The notes: generated by a model not told the origin, from the sequence alone. A stretch of DNA of 64,000 nucleotides from Lacimicrobium sp. SS2-24 (GCF_002201535.1 NZ_NIWW01000002.1:372001-436000), one strand, 5' to 3'; positions 26,349-35,108 are shown, counted from the first letter of the stretch. Numbers and translations: made by a program.

Positions 26349-26756
26349 TTAAAATTCAATATTAAGGTGAATTAAATTATAACGGTGCCTATCCACAATA
26401 TAACTCAAAGAATTAATATACTTTGTGGATTCAAAGTCACTTTTGGGTCTTGCCATAAGGCGGACATCTAACACGCTATCATAGGAAGTTAAGCGCATTC
26501 CCATTCCTTTTTCATACTCATTCATTCTTCTTAAAAAATCCTCTTTGTTCTCAGTCTTATCATCATTCATGATTAAGTAAGCAGTAGCAGCTGCCGCACC
26601 AACCAACGCAACAAAGGCTAGACCGGCTTTCTTACTTGAATCACTCACCCTGCTTAGATCGACACATTCTGCATTATCACAATGCTCATCAGCGAATGAT
26701 GTTGGCGATATAACAATAAAAATTACCATGCACAAATGACTAAAGAACTGTTTCAT
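26349..26756 (-). CDS. Hypothetical small exported protein
   Basis: 135 residues with a convincing signal peptide (MKQFFSHLCMVIFIVISPTSFA, cleavage after FADE or SFA). Two Cys residues follow in HCDNAECVDL, then a hydrophobic helix AGLAFVALVGAAAATAYLIM (about 44-63) and a charged C-terminal half. It could be a small periplasmic or inner-membrane-anchored protein. I do not recognise the family. The gene is AT-rich compared with parC and lies in the accessory stretch at 26.1-28.6 kb. The spacing of 28 bp from the next upstream gene suggests co-transcription with it. Confidence 0.55.
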   Translation of the reverse strand: MKQFFSHLCMVIFIVISPTSFADEHCDNAECVDLSRVSDSSKKAGLAFVALVGAAAATAYLIMNDDKTENKEDFLRRMNEYEKGMGMRLTSYDSVLDVRLMARPKSDFESTKYINSLSYIVDRHRYNLIHLNIEF

Positions 26757-26784
26757 GTCTATTTACTCTTTTTGTAATTTCAAA

Positions 26785-27183
26785 TTAAGCATCAGCTTGA
26801 GGTTGTTCGTGCCATTTCCAAGCCTTGAAAATAATCGCCAATAGCGCAGTCAACTCGATGACCATGAAGAAAATATTATCCAAATCTGGTGTTAAGTTAG
26901 TTGCAACTACGATGGCTATTCCAATAAAGGCCATGACAAGGTTGGTAATACGATTAATTCGATAGGTTAATACTTGCGACAAGACGACCATTATTAGGAA
27001 CACCTCCATCATCAGGCCGCCAATAAGCATGAGTTCTTCAGTGATCACCACCCCGTCTATCACGCCAGACATCATTTGTTCCAACATACCTGGCCTGCCC
27101 AATTCATGAATGTCTCTGGCAAACATATTCAGGACGATGAATATCCAAAGTGTCGACAGTATTGTCTGTGTACGATGTTGCAT
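26785..27183 (-). CDS. Four-helix membrane protein, DUF6326-like
   Basis: The ATG at 27183 has GGAG nine bases upstream; a GTG five codons earlier is less likely. The 132 residues form four hydrophobic helices (about 6-24, 50-72, 80-98 and 105-122), with SQVLTYRINRITNLVMAF between helices 2 and 3. This pattern resembles DUF6326, small membrane proteins of unknown function often found near regulators. Together with the small exported protein downstream it may form a two-gene unit. The LysR regulator 490 bp upstream, on the same strand, is a possible controller. Confidence 0.6.
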   Translation of the reverse strand: MQHRTQTILSTLWIFIVLNMFARDIHELGRPGMLEQMMSGVIDGVVITEELMLIGGLMMEVFLIMVVLSQVLTYRINRITNLVMAFIGIAIVVATNLTPDLDNIFFMVIELTALLAIIFKAWKWHEQPQADA

Positions 27184-27669
27184 AAACTTAATCTCCACAA
27201 TGGTTTATGAGAGCGAAAGTGTGGCGGAGCCGTTAGCGCTTTGTTATTGAATGGGAGGATTATTTCAAAAGCCAGGTGATTGCTGAATAGCACAAACTGA
27301 AGGCGGTATATGCATATTTGTATAGCTAAGAATGAAGTAGGGTTACGCTCTGTCTTAAATCAAAACTGAGCCAGGCACCCTAAATAGTGCCCGTCATTGA
27401 GAGTTCGATTATTCGATAGTATTTGCAATATTAGTAAGAGTGCAAAGAAGCCAACAGGACAATAAAAAAGAGAAATCAGCGCGAAGTACAATGTGAACGA
27501 ATGTATACCAACAACACAATTTGTAGTCAAAAATATGCCTATAACCTTCCTGGGGTGCCATATTTTTCAAGTGTTCTCCTCTTATAAAATGTAAGGTGGT
27601 AGTCAGTTTTTCAATCTGGGAGTTCTGGCAGGCTATTACACTACTATCAGTAGCTTTCAGTACATTTCA
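27184..27669. other. AT-rich intergenic stretch, no recognisable gene
   Basis: These 486 bp between the DUF6326-like gene and the LysR regulator hold no open frame with coding character on either strand and no RNA gene I can recognise. A small GGCAC/GTGCC hairpin lies near 27375-27392. The promoter of the DUF6326-like gene must lie near its right-to-left start at 27183. Confidence 0.5.
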
Positions 27670-28554
27670 TCAAACACTTAAGTGCTCAGCTAAATAGTCA
27701 TACACTATTTTTAATCGACGGCTTGATCTCAACTCTCTATGTACGACTAACCATATCTCGAAAGAGAGTGGCGGTGAATCAGGCATTACCCTCTCGACAA
27801 GCGGCTCCTTGTCACCAATATCCTCTACCATAAAGCCAATCCCCATACCCTTTTTGATGTATTCCCATTGAATTATACTGCTATCAATAACCAAGGGTGA
27901 ACGTTGAGGTGGTTGACCAATGTACTGTTGGAGCAGGGACATGTAAGGACTCCCTACCGCAAAGCCGACATAGTTTGCTCGTTTTAATTTATCCAGATCC
28001 AATGGCCTTCCTAATTGTTCAATGTACTCCTTCGAGGCATACAAGTGGGCTCGTACTTCACGCAGTCTTCTTGCTATTAGTTCTGGCTGTTTGGGCCTGG
28101 AGGCGCGAATCGCGATATCAGCTTCCCGAGCATGAAGGTCACTCAGGCTGTCGGTAGTTATGAGTTCAATGTCGATACTGGGTGCCTGAAGTGCAAAATT
28201 TTTGAGAATGTCGGGCAAGATATGCATAGCGACCAGATCCGTGACCGATACGATGACCTTACCTTCAATTTCTTCTGACCGACCTGTTGCAGAAAAGGAT
28301 AGCTGATTAGCAAGCCGAGCCATTTCTCTGACATAGAGCAACAAGGCTTGACCATGGGGTGTCAGCGTAATCCCTTTTGAGCTTCTTGCGAATAACGTCA
28401 CACCTAAATTTTCTTCTAATGCGCTGACTTGGCGGCTCAATGTGGGCTGCGATACGCCGAGTGCCGCCGCGCCTGAAGAAAACGAGCCCTCCTCAGCGGT
28501 AACCAGGAATGTCTTCGCATGATTCCAATCAAAATTGATAGATTTCCACTCCAT
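27670..28554 (-). CDS. LysR-family transcriptional regulator
   Basis: 294 residues from the ATG at 28554 (an ATG eight codons upstream is also open). The winged HTH occupies residues 8-65: FLVTAEEGSFSSGAAALGVSQPTLSRQVSALEENLG, then LFARSSKGITLTPHG. An effector-binding domain of the periplasmic-binding-protein type follows. It is closest in style to the GcvA/CrgA-like LysR group. No divergent target gene is present: on the other side of its promoter lies a candidate small RNA. Function unknown; it may act on the downstream membrane-protein gene. Confidence 0.9.
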   Translation of the reverse strand: MEWKSINFDWNHAKTFLVTAEEGSFSSGAAALGVSQPTLSRQVSALEENLGVTLFARSSKGITLTPHGQALLLYVREMARLANQLSFSATGRSEEIEGKVIVSVTDLVAMHILPDILKNFALQAPSIDIELITTDSLSDLHAREADIAIRASRPKQPELIARRLREVRAHLYASKEYIEQLGRPLDLDKLKRANYVGFAVGSPYMSLLQQYIGQPPQRSPLVIDSSIIQWEYIKKGMGIGFMVEDIGDKEPLVERVMPDSPPLSFEIWLVVHRELRSSRRLKIVYDYLAEHLSV

Positions 28555-28621
28555 GAGATATACGTCCCCGCTATTCATTTTTGGCGATTCTAATTGATTA
28601 TGACACGGCTATAATTATTTC

Positions 28622-28830
28622 TAATAAAAAAGAGGCAGTTCAAAGTTAAACGTCCACCTCTGGCTGACTATCGGGTGTAGCCAGGCGCTATGATTAAACC
28701 GGTCAGATGACGTTGTCTCTGCCCCATTTAACTGAGCTAGAAAAGATCGGCTCGTTTCGGGTGCTCAGCGATAATCGCCTAAGGCGGGTCATACCTGAAG
28801 ACACCAGGGGTATGACCCGACTGTTTTTTT
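28622..28830 (+). ncRNA. Candidate small RNA divergent from the LysR gene
   Basis: A perfect TATAAT (28610-28615) on the plus strand is followed by about 210 bp without a coding frame. It ends in a strong hairpin (28785-28819) and seven T (28824-28830). No plus-strand gene lies upstream that could own this terminator: the LysR gene and the Hpt-HD-GYP gene both read on the minus strand. A -35 box is not clear. The simplest reading is an independent short transcript. It does not resemble any RNA family I know. Confidence 0.35.
28785..28830 (+). terminator. Rho-independent terminator on the plus strand
   Basis: CGGGTCATACC pairs with GGTATGACCCG over 11 bp, with an extra CCTG/CAGG pairing inside the loop. 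Seven T follow after four bases. Read on the minus strand there is no T-run, so it is not the terminator of the HD-GYP gene. Confidence 0.7.
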
Positions 28831-28850
28831 GGACTGATGACTGAGGCTGT

Positions 28851-30032
28851 CTATTCGCCTTGTCTGAGTAGCAGGTTTGCCATGGCCTTATTGAAGACTT
28901 TTATCCAGTTAGGGCAAAACTGGCTGGTGGCGACTTTATTGATTTCCATCACGGCCCGTTTCTTAGGCCGTTTGTGATGCCCCTGGTGCGCCCGTGAGTG
29001 GGTGAGGGCGTCGAAAGTATCGACAATGGCTAACAGCTTGGCCCCTTCACAGATCTCTTCACCCTTTATACCCAACGGGTAACCGGACCCGTCCATACGT
29101 TCATGATGCTGGATGACAATTTTGCGGGCTTCGTTCCACTGATCCAGATGTTCCAGCAAGCGCGCACTCTTGTACACATGTGAGCGCATCAGATTAAATT
29201 CGTTCTGATCCAGGGGTTCCACTTTGTGCAGTACGCGCAAGGGCATAAAGGCCATGCCAAAGTCATGCACATAGCAGGCGACGGCCAGTTGGTTTGGCTC
29301 TACAGGGCTGCCGCGCATTTTATTCAGAAACAGGGCCAGTCTGGCGATACGGTCGCCCCGGCCTTCCCAGTACTTGGAGCGTTTTTCAACCGGCTCCATC
29401 AGTTCTCGGAAGAACAGAATATCCTTATGCTCTGCATCTTCGGTGTCGGCGGTTAAGCCTATGTGGTTAAGCGCCTGCTCGGCCGTTTGTTGCGCCGACT
29501 CTTCCGCAGCCTCGCTTTTTGGGGTGGCATCCAGTGACGGGTCCAGCAGTAAGACTGATTCGGTCAGCAGCTTTTCATGCTCTGTGGCATTCTGGGGCGT
29601 GATCCGGGCGATGTGTTTCGCCAGCAGCTTGTACAGCTCGGCATCATACTTTGCCACACCGTGGCGACTGCAAGCCTCTACAAACAGCTTGACCCTGTCC
29701 ATGGTCAGCAGCACCAGATCACTCATGGTGCTGGTGTACTGAATCTGACCTTTGCGCAAATAATCGAGCAGGTCTTCCACATGCTGAAGCAAGGGGATCA
29801 TCGGTGTGAAATTCACCAGCCCCAAATCCCCTTTGATGGTGTGTATGGAGCGAAATAACGCCCGCTGCAGCTCGTTATCTTCGGGCTGCAACTCCAGTTC
29901 CATCAGGGTTTGTTCACTGGCTTCATACAGTTCATTAATTTCTTCAAGCAGGTCGGTGAGGATGTCATCATCCAGATCGTCGGGTCGAAAACTTTGCATT
30001 AATACGGCTGCCTCGTTGGAAAAGGTATCCAC
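28851..30032 (-). CDS. Hpt domain fused to HD-GYP-like c-di-GMP phosphodiesterase
   Basis: 393 residues. The N-terminal Hpt domain (about 20-125) carries His64 in SIHTIKGDLGLV. After an acidic linker, an HD-GYP domain spans about 225-385: VHDFGM (usual HDIGK, with Lys replaced by Met), then HHERMDGSGYPLGIKGEEI and DTFDALTHSR. HD-GYP enzymes hydrolyse c-di-GMP to pGpG or GMP with a di- or tri-iron centre; the missing Lys is often not a metal ligand, so activity is plausible. Coupling an Hpt rather than a receiver to HD-GYP is uncommon and suggests it receives phosphate from a hybrid kinase. Monocistronic, divergent from plsC. Confidence 0.85.
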   Translation of the reverse strand: MDTFSNEAAVLMQSFRPDDLDDDILTDLLEEINELYEASEQTLMELELQPEDNELQRALFRSIHTIKGDLGLVNFTPMIPLLQHVEDLLDYLRKGQIQYTSTMSDLVLLTMDRVKLFVEACSRHGVAKYDAELYKLLAKHIARITPQNATEHEKLLTESVLLLDPSLDATPKSEAAEESAQQTAEQALNHIGLTADTEDAEHKDILFFRELMEPVEKRSKYWEGRGDRIARLALFLNKMRGSPVEPNQLAVACYVHDFGMAFMPLRVLHKVEPLDQNEFNLMRSHVYKSARLLEHLDQWNEARKIVIQHHERMDGSGYPLGIKGEEICEGAKLLAIVDTFDALTHSRAHQGHHKRPKKRAVMEINKVATSQFCPNWIKVFNKAMANLLLRQGE

Positions 30033-30227
30033 TGAAAACTACCCGGCATGAACAGTTGCGGGCCTTTGAATCATTCTATTATACCAGCTGCTATTCAAGA
30101 CTATCGGCCGGTAAAGTGTAAATAATAGCAAGCGGGATCAGTTTAGCAGAAATGCCGGACTGATCAGATATCTTGTACTCACAGAAAAGGTATACTCTGG
30201 CGCCTGATTTAACTAACGGAAGCCTGA

Positions 30228-30953
30228 GTGTTAGCCCTGATCCGCATACCTGTTATTCTGCTGTACTTTATTCTGCTTAATCTGTTTTTGCTGCTGATGT
30301 GTGTTGTGCGGCCCTTTCATCGCAACAACGTGCATTACAGTGCCAGAGCCTATGGCACGATGGCCAGATTACTGGGAGTAAAAGTGGTGGTCAGGGTGTC
30401 GGACAAACTCAACCCGACGCAGCCGGTGGTGTATATCGGCAATCATCAGAACAGCTATGATCTCATTACCATCTGCTCAGCCACGCAGCCAGGCACCGTG
30501 ACCGTAGGCAAGAAAAGTCTGGCCTGGGTACCGCTGATGGGCCAACTGTACTGGCTGTCAGGTAATATCCTCATCGACCGCAAGAATTCCAGCAAAGCTA
30601 GTAATACGGTGAAACAAACCATCAAAAAAATTCGCGAGCGCAGGCTGTCTGTGTGGTTGTTTCCCGAGGGGACCCGCAGCTACGGGCGGGGGTTGCTGCC
30701 GTTCAAGAGCGGTGCGTTTCTGATTGCCCGTGGCACAAAGGAGCCCGTATCAATGATTTGTGCCAGTAACCTGCACAATAAAATCCGTCTCAATCGCTGG
30801 AATAATGGCGTGGTGTTGGTGGAAGTCACCGCACCCGTGGAGCTGGATAAGAGTCGTAGTGTGAAAGAGTGGAGTGATTACTTTCACGCGCAAATGCAGG
30901 AGAAAATCCGGGCCCTGGATGAAGAAGTGGCTGAACTGGAAGCGGCGCAATAA
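30228..30953 (+). CDS. plsC: 1-acyl-sn-glycerol-3-phosphate acyltransferase
   Basis: 241 residues starting at a GTG (30228) with ACGGAAG just upstream; no in-frame ATG fits. It transfers an acyl group to lysophosphatidic acid to form phosphatidic acid at the inner membrane. An N-terminal membrane helix (about 3-25) is followed by the catalytic NHxxxxD block as GNHQNSYDL (about 83), LIDRKNSSKA, and the substrate block FPEGTRSYGRG (about 147). Length matches E. coli PlsC (245). Confidence 0.95.
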   Translation: MLALIRIPVILLYFILLNLFLLLMCVVRPFHRNNVHYSARAYGTMARLLGVKVVVRVSDKLNPTQPVVYIGNHQNSYDLITICSATQPGTVTVGKKSLAWVPLMGQLYWLSGNILIDRKNSSKASNTVKQTIKKIRERRLSVWLFPEGTRSYGRGLLPFKSGAFLIARGTKEPVSMICASNLHNKIRLNRWNNGVVLVEVTAPVELDKSRSVKEWSDYFHAQMQEKIRALDEEVAELEAAQ

Positions 30954-31077
30954 ACAGCCCCCGGGAGTCTGGTATGGGGCCGTCGGGGACAAAGTGAAAA
31001 ATCTGTGTAGCGACAGGCTTTCTTCTGTCCCCCCTATTGGGCTAGACTGCGGCTAAATTGATATTGAGAATGTAATA

Positions 31078-31425
31078 ATGAACCCAGAACACAGCCAGTG
31101 GTACGACTTTAACCAGGAAACGATACAGGCCCTGTTGGACGATGGTTCCAGCGCCAGCGAACCCCATTCCATCGAATACCACTTTGCCAGTGACAACTTC
31201 GATCGCCTGGAGAAAGCGGCGGTGGACGCGTTCAAGGCCGGTTTCGAGGTGGGCGACGCCGAAGAGTTAATTCTCGACGACGGCGGCACATTGTTTTGCT
31301 TTGATGCGGTGGTGGAAAGGCCCCTTGATCTGGAGCAGATCAATCAGGACACCCAGACACTGCTGACCATCGCCGATAAACATCGGGTTCATTACGATGG
31401 CTGGGGAACCTATTTTGTTGAATAG
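31078..31425 (+). CDS. rraB: Regulator of ribonuclease E activity B
   Basis: 115 residues. It aligns with E. coli RraB through IEYHFASDNFDRLEKAAVDAFKAGFEVGDAEEL and the C-terminal DKHRVHYDGWGTYFV. It lacks the acidic tail of the E. coli protein. RraB binds the C-terminal scaffold of RNase E and inhibits RNA turnover. It lies 125 bp after plsC and is convergent with a small helical protein gene, with 9 bp between the stops. Confidence 0.93.
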   Translation: MNPEHSQWYDFNQETIQALLDDGSSASEPHSIEYHFASDNFDRLEKAAVDAFKAGFEVGDAEELILDDGGTLFCFDAVVERPLDLEQINQDTQTLLTIADKHRVHYDGWGTYFVE

Positions 31426-31434
31426 CAAAGGCGG

Positions 31435-31620
31435 TTAGTGAACGCCGGCAACCTGCTGCGCCATTGTGGCCACCGAAGCGGATTCCACAGGCGGTTGCTG
31501 TTGTGCTTTTTGAATGAGTTCGGCCATCTCATCCATAATGTCCAGAAACCTTACCAGTTGTTTCTGATTCAGGGTCGTCGAGAAGGATTCGATATTATTA
31601 ATTAAGGCACGCTGGCTCAT
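31435..31620 (-). CDS. Small hypothetical protein
   Basis: 61 residues from the ATG at 31620, which has GGGAG five bases upstream. A predicted amphipathic helical hairpin (LINNIESFSTTLNQKQLVRFLDIMDEMAELIQKAQQQ) is followed by a flexible Ala/Val-rich tail. No cysteines, no signal peptide. It follows the RHH and SPFH genes on the same strand with a 49-bp gap, so it may be the third gene of that unit. I do not recognise the family; the good ribosome-binding site is the main support. Confidence 0.5.
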   Translation of the reverse strand: MSQRALINNIESFSTTLNQKQLVRFLDIMDEMAELIQKAQQQPPVESASVATMAQQVAGVH

Positions 31621-31669
31621 GGATTCTCCCGGTGTCAAAAAAATGTGTTTAACGATATTTCCGGGTTAG

Positions 31670-31906
31670 CTATTCAATTGGCGTGCCATCCTTGCCCTCT
31701 TTTTTTTGGTTCACGGGGGCGGCGTTGCCATCCTCGATCTCCGTCACCACTTTTTGTACCAGTTTGACCCTTCCATGGCGCACCAGTGCGTCGCGCAGTA
31801 CATATTCAATTTGTGCGTTAACGCTGCGAAGTTCATCGTCTGCCCAGCGTTGCATGGCCGCCAGTACATCTGCATTGATACGAAGAGGATAAGCTTTTTT
31901 AGACAA
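31670..31906 (-). CDS. Ribbon-helix-helix (Arc-like) DNA-binding protein
   Basis: 78 residues with a TTG start at 31906 supported by CGGAG six bases upstream; no ATG precedes the conserved region. Residues 3-50 have the Arc-type pattern: a short strand (KAYPLRINADV) and two helices (LAAMQRWADDELRSVNAQIEYVLRDALVR). This matches RHH proteins that bind DNA as dimers. The C-terminal tail is charged. It lies 53 bp downstream of the SPFH gene. Pairing of a small RHH protein with an SPFH protein seems a fixed module; an antitoxin role is not suggested because no toxin gene is beside it. Confidence 0.75.
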   Translation of the reverse strand: MSKKAYPLRINADVLAAMQRWADDELRSVNAQIEYVLRDALVRHGRVKLVQKVVTEIEDGNAAPVNQKKEGKDGTPIE

Positions 31907-31950
31907 AATGGCTCCGTTTCGGGGTTAACATCGGCGGGGTTCGTTATGCC

Positions 31951-31977
31951 GCTGGCAGTCTAGTAAAGACTGCCAGC
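31951..31977. other. Perfect hairpin across the SPFH stop codon
   Basis: GCTGGCAGTCT / AGACTGCCAGC, an 11-bp perfect stem with a 5-base loop. The SPFH stop codon (31960-31962) lies at the top of the stem and in the loop. No T-run follows on the minus strand, so it is probably an mRNA-processing or stabilising hairpin between SPFH and RHH genes rather than a terminator. Confidence 0.5.
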
Positions 31978-32814
31978 ATTAATCACCGGCTGAGTGTGTT
32001 TATCGCCGCACAACACCACGAGCAGGTTGCTGACCATGGCGGCTTTGCGCTCTTCATCCAGCTCCACCACATTATCTTCTTTGAGTCGTTCTAACGCCAT
32101 GTCGACCATACCAACGGCTCCTTCGAGGATACGGGTGCGCGCGGCAACGATGGCAGAAGCCTGTTGACGTTGCAACATGGCGCTGGCTATTTCAGGCGCA
32201 TAGGCCAGATGACTGATGCGGGCTTCATGAACGGTAACACCGGCCTTGTCCAGTCGATCCTGAATCTCTTTTTTCAGAATATCTGAAATGGTCTGTGGGT
32301 GACTGCGCAGGGCAATGCCTTCTTCTTCATGGGGATCGTAGGGGTAGCTGCTGGCCATATTCCGTAGCGCCGATTCGCTCTGAATGCTGACAAAACTCTT
32401 GTAATCATCCACCTCAAACATGGCTTCTGCGCTGTCTGTCACTGACCACACTACAATCGTGGCGATCTCTACCGGGTTACCCTGGTTATCATTGACTTTG
32501 ATTTTACCACTTTCAAAGTTGCGTATTCGCAACGAGATATTCTTGCGGATGAAGAAGGGGATGGTCCATCTCAGTCCGTTTGCCTTTACGGTGCCGACAT
32601 AGGCGCCGAACAGGGTCATCACTTTAGCCTGGTTGGGCTGAACCATAAAAAAGCCCGCCAGGCATCCCAGCGATAGCACCAATAGGGTCAGGCTCGCTAT
32701 TACTGTGTGGCTCATAACAGGGCCAAGGCCCAGGGTCGAAACCGGGATCAGGATCAGCAGAATCAATGCCACCAGATAGCCATTCATTGAAAATCCAATT
32801 TTCTCACTCATCAT
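31960..32814 (-). CDS. SPFH/Band-7 domain membrane protein
   Basis: 284 residues. Two N-terminal membrane helices (about 10-30 and 36-58) precede an SPFH domain ([26 protein letters not shown] to about residue 240), which includes the [25 protein letters not shown] segment and a helical region [39 protein letters not shown]. Proteins of the stomatin/prohibitin type form oligomeric membrane scaffolds and often guard proteases. There is no NfeD partner gene; the neighbour is instead an RHH regulator. The start at 32814 is one of two adjacent ATGs. Confidence 0.9.
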   Translation of the reverse strand: MMSEKIGFSMNGYLVALILLILIPVSTLGLGPVMSHTVIASLTLLVLSLGCLAGFFMVQPNQAKVMTLFGAYVGTVKANGLRWTIPFFIRKNISLRIRNFESGKIKVNDNQGNPVEIATIVVWSVTDSAEAMFEVDDYKSFVSIQSESALRNMASSYPYDPHEEEGIALRSHPQTISDILKKEIQDRLDKAGVTVHEARISHLAYAPEIASAMLQRQQASAIVAARTRILEGAVGMVDMALERLKEDNVVELDEERKAAMVSNLLVVLCGDKHTQPVINAGSLY

Positions 32815-32947
32815 AATTACCGCAAATAGATATCAAAGTGATATCACTATAGAGTGGCCAATGGTCACGATCAAGAATTATGCTGCGATTTTTGCCACTG
32901 CCTGCCAAACTGGTGATGGAATAACAATGATGTCATACAGGAGACAG

Positions 32948-33508
32948 ATGATGTTCAGAGTAATTTTCACGGCGATTATCTGTGCCGGGCTGCTGGCCTG
33001 CACGTCCACACCAAAGCAATCGGTAGAGCAGCGACGCGCGGAAGTGTTGAAGATGCGTGCTCAAACCATTTCTGCTATCGAAGCGCACCAGTCTAATATC
33101 CGCAGTAAAATTAAGTCTGCACCGGGCTACGCGGTCTTTAGTAACGCCAATGTGAACCTTATTTTCGCCAGTTTTTCCGGCGGCTATGGTGTGGCGCATG
33201 ACAACCAGAGCGGGCAGGACATCTATATGAAAATGGGAGAAGCCGGGCTGGGTTTAGGACTAGGGGTCAAAGACTTCCGGGCGATATTTGTGTTTAAGAC
33301 CCGTGCGGCCTTTGAGCGTTTTATTGAACACGGCTGGATGGTCGGTGCGCATGCCGATGCAGCTGCCAAAGGGGGTGATAAAGGGGCGGCAGCCGGTGGT
33401 GAAATTATGGCCGACGATGTGGAGATCTATCAGTTAACGGAGTCAGGTCTTGCCTTGCAGGCAACCATTAAAGGCACCAAATACTGGAAAGACGACAGCC
33501 TCAATTAA
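32948..33508 (+). CDS. SYLF (YSC84-like) domain lipoprotein
   Basis: I place the start at 32948 (double ATG preceded by AGGAGACAG); the frame is open from 32861. The 186 residues begin with a lipoprotein signal ending in the lipobox LLAC (Cys about residue 17). A SYLF-like domain follows: KSAPGYAVFSNANVNLIFASFSGGYGVA, then GLGLGLGVKDFRAIFVFKTRAAFERF. SYLF domains bind lipids; the bacterial members are envelope proteins of unclear role. The last 8 bp overlap the 3' end of the convergent MASE1-GGDEF gene. Confidence 0.82.
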   Translation: MMFRVIFTAIICAGLLACTSTPKQSVEQRRAEVLKMRAQTISAIEAHQSNIRSKIKSAPGYAVFSNANVNLIFASFSGGYGVAHDNQSGQDIYMKMGEAGLGLGLGVKDFRAIFVFKTRAAFERFIEHGWMVGAHADAAAKGGDKGAAAGGEIMADDVEIYQLTESGLALQATIKGTKYWKDDSLN

Positions 33509-34970
33509 GGGGAGGTTGCGGCTTTGGATCTGCGACAACCTGATTACGCCCCTGACGCTTTGCCAGCAACAAGTTAGCATCGGCCCGCTCAAAAGCCTGT
33601 TGTACGCTTTCGTCTGGGGCAAACTCAACCACGCCAAAGCTGCCTGACAGGCGTTTGGTCGTGTTATCAACCGGAATCTGAAGCAGACTCTGACGTAAGC
33701 GTTGTGCTGTTTCACAGGCCTGTTCCAGGTGGTTATTCGGTAACAGCAACATGAATTCGTCCCCGCCAAAGCGCCCGAATATATCGGACTGACGAAGATT
33801 GTCCTGAATCTGATTGGCGACCTGAACCAGAACCTGATCCCCGGCACTGTGCCCCTGGTTGTCATTGATTTGCTTGAAGTAATCAATATCGAAGAGTATC
33901 AGCGACACCGGTTGCTGATAGCGACGGCTACGCAGTAGCTCCTGCTCAGCCCGCTCAAAGAAATAGAGTCGGTTGGAAACTTGTGTCAGTCCGTCATTTA
34001 AGGCCAGCTTGCGTAAGTGTCTGTTGTCTGCCACCAGTACCGGTACCGCCAGCCCGAAATACGCCGTGGCGGCGATGACGGTGATGGCAAACTGATACAC
34101 CAGTGCCTGGTCCATCAACCCGAGTACCGCAACCCAGATTGCTGTGAGCAGACTGAATATTGCCAGGCTCACGGCGCTGCGAAACGCCGATTCGGTATAC
34201 ACCATCCACATTTGTGGAATGATCAGGAAAAATACCGCAAAGGCCACCTCGTCATAGGGGAAATAATGGGCCAGCAACATGATGGTGCTGAGCATCATCA
34301 CACAGACGAGGAGTTTGAGCAGGTAAGGCTTAAGAGGCTGATTAAGGGAGTGAAAGTCCACGCCACCCAACCAGTTATCTATCTGCGGGTAGCGCCAGCT
34401 CAGCAGACCGAGAAAAAGAGGCGTTAATACAATGGTAGCCGCCAGATCGCCAATCCACCAGGGTAGCCAGGTAGTGGCGATGTCCTGGGCTGAGAGCATG
34501 CCACTGACATGCAGAGCCTGCACCCCTAGCAGCGCTGCCGCCAGTGCGGTAAGGGAGCCAATGACGAGAAACAACAGTATGACCCTGGGCAGTACATCTA
34601 CCACCAGTGATTTCACTGCAGTCTTGAGCAATGTGGCCCCTAGCCAGTAGCTCAGGCAATGCACGGCACCAAATAAAATGCCGCTATTGGCCAGTTGCAG
34701 CCATGGCTGCTGGGACTGGTACATGTCATCGACCCAGAAGGTGGCGATGATACTGCACAGCATTAACACAGGCATGGCCCGCAATCCCATAACCAGAAAG
34801 GCCGCAAAGCTTAAGGCCGCAGGCGGAAACCAGATGCTCGCATGGGGGGCGTATTCCATCAGTACAGACACTCGCCACAACAACAGCCAGCAAAACATGA
34901 GCGCCGCACTGTGCAGCATTTCGTTGACAGAGAATATGTTTTTGAGTGGCTCTTTGAACAGCGTCATCAA
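33501..34970 (-). CDS. MASE1-type membrane diguanylate cyclase
   Basis: 489 residues. The first 315 residues contain about nine membrane helices with MASE1 hallmarks (ASIWFPPAALSFAAFLVMG and TTWLPWWIGDLAATIVLTPL). A GGDEF domain fills the C-terminal third: NDGLTQVSNRLYFFERAEQ, LFDIDYFKQINDNQGHSAGD, an intact FGGDEF and the RxxD I-site (RQSD) five residues before it. It should make c-di-GMP under control of a membrane-sensed signal. Single gene; the 138 bp before valS hold no gene. Confidence 0.92.
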   Translation of the reverse strand: MMTLFKEPLKNIFSVNEMLHSAALMFCWLLLWRVSVLMEYAPHASIWFPPAALSFAAFLVMGLRAMPVLMLCSIIATFWVDDMYQSQQPWLQLANSGILFGAVHCLSYWLGATLLKTAVKSLVVDVLPRVILLFLVIGSLTALAAALLGVQALHVSGMLSAQDIATTWLPWWIGDLAATIVLTPLFLGLLSWRYPQIDNWLGGVDFHSLNQPLKPYLLKLLVCVMMLSTIMLLAHYFPYDEVAFAVFFLIIPQMWMVYTESAFRSAVSLAIFSLLTAIWVAVLGLMDQALVYQFAITVIAATAYFGLAVPVLVADNRHLRKLALNDGLTQVSNRLYFFERAEQELLRSRRYQQPVSLILFDIDYFKQINDNQGHSAGDQVLVQVANQIQDNLRQSDIFGRFGGDEFMLLLPNNHLEQACETAQRLRQSLLQIPVDNTTKRLSGSFGVVEFAPDESVQQAFERADANLLLAKRQGRNQVVADPKPQPPLN

Positions 34971-35108
34971 ATGCCTGTGATATCCAAAATGCGAGACCCG
35001 CTGTTTTCGGGCCTCACCGTGGGTTAATCAGCAAACAGGTACACACCATAATAAGCAAAACGGCATAAGCAGAACGGCGTGCCGACAACACTGCCGTCCT
35101 GCCCAGGT

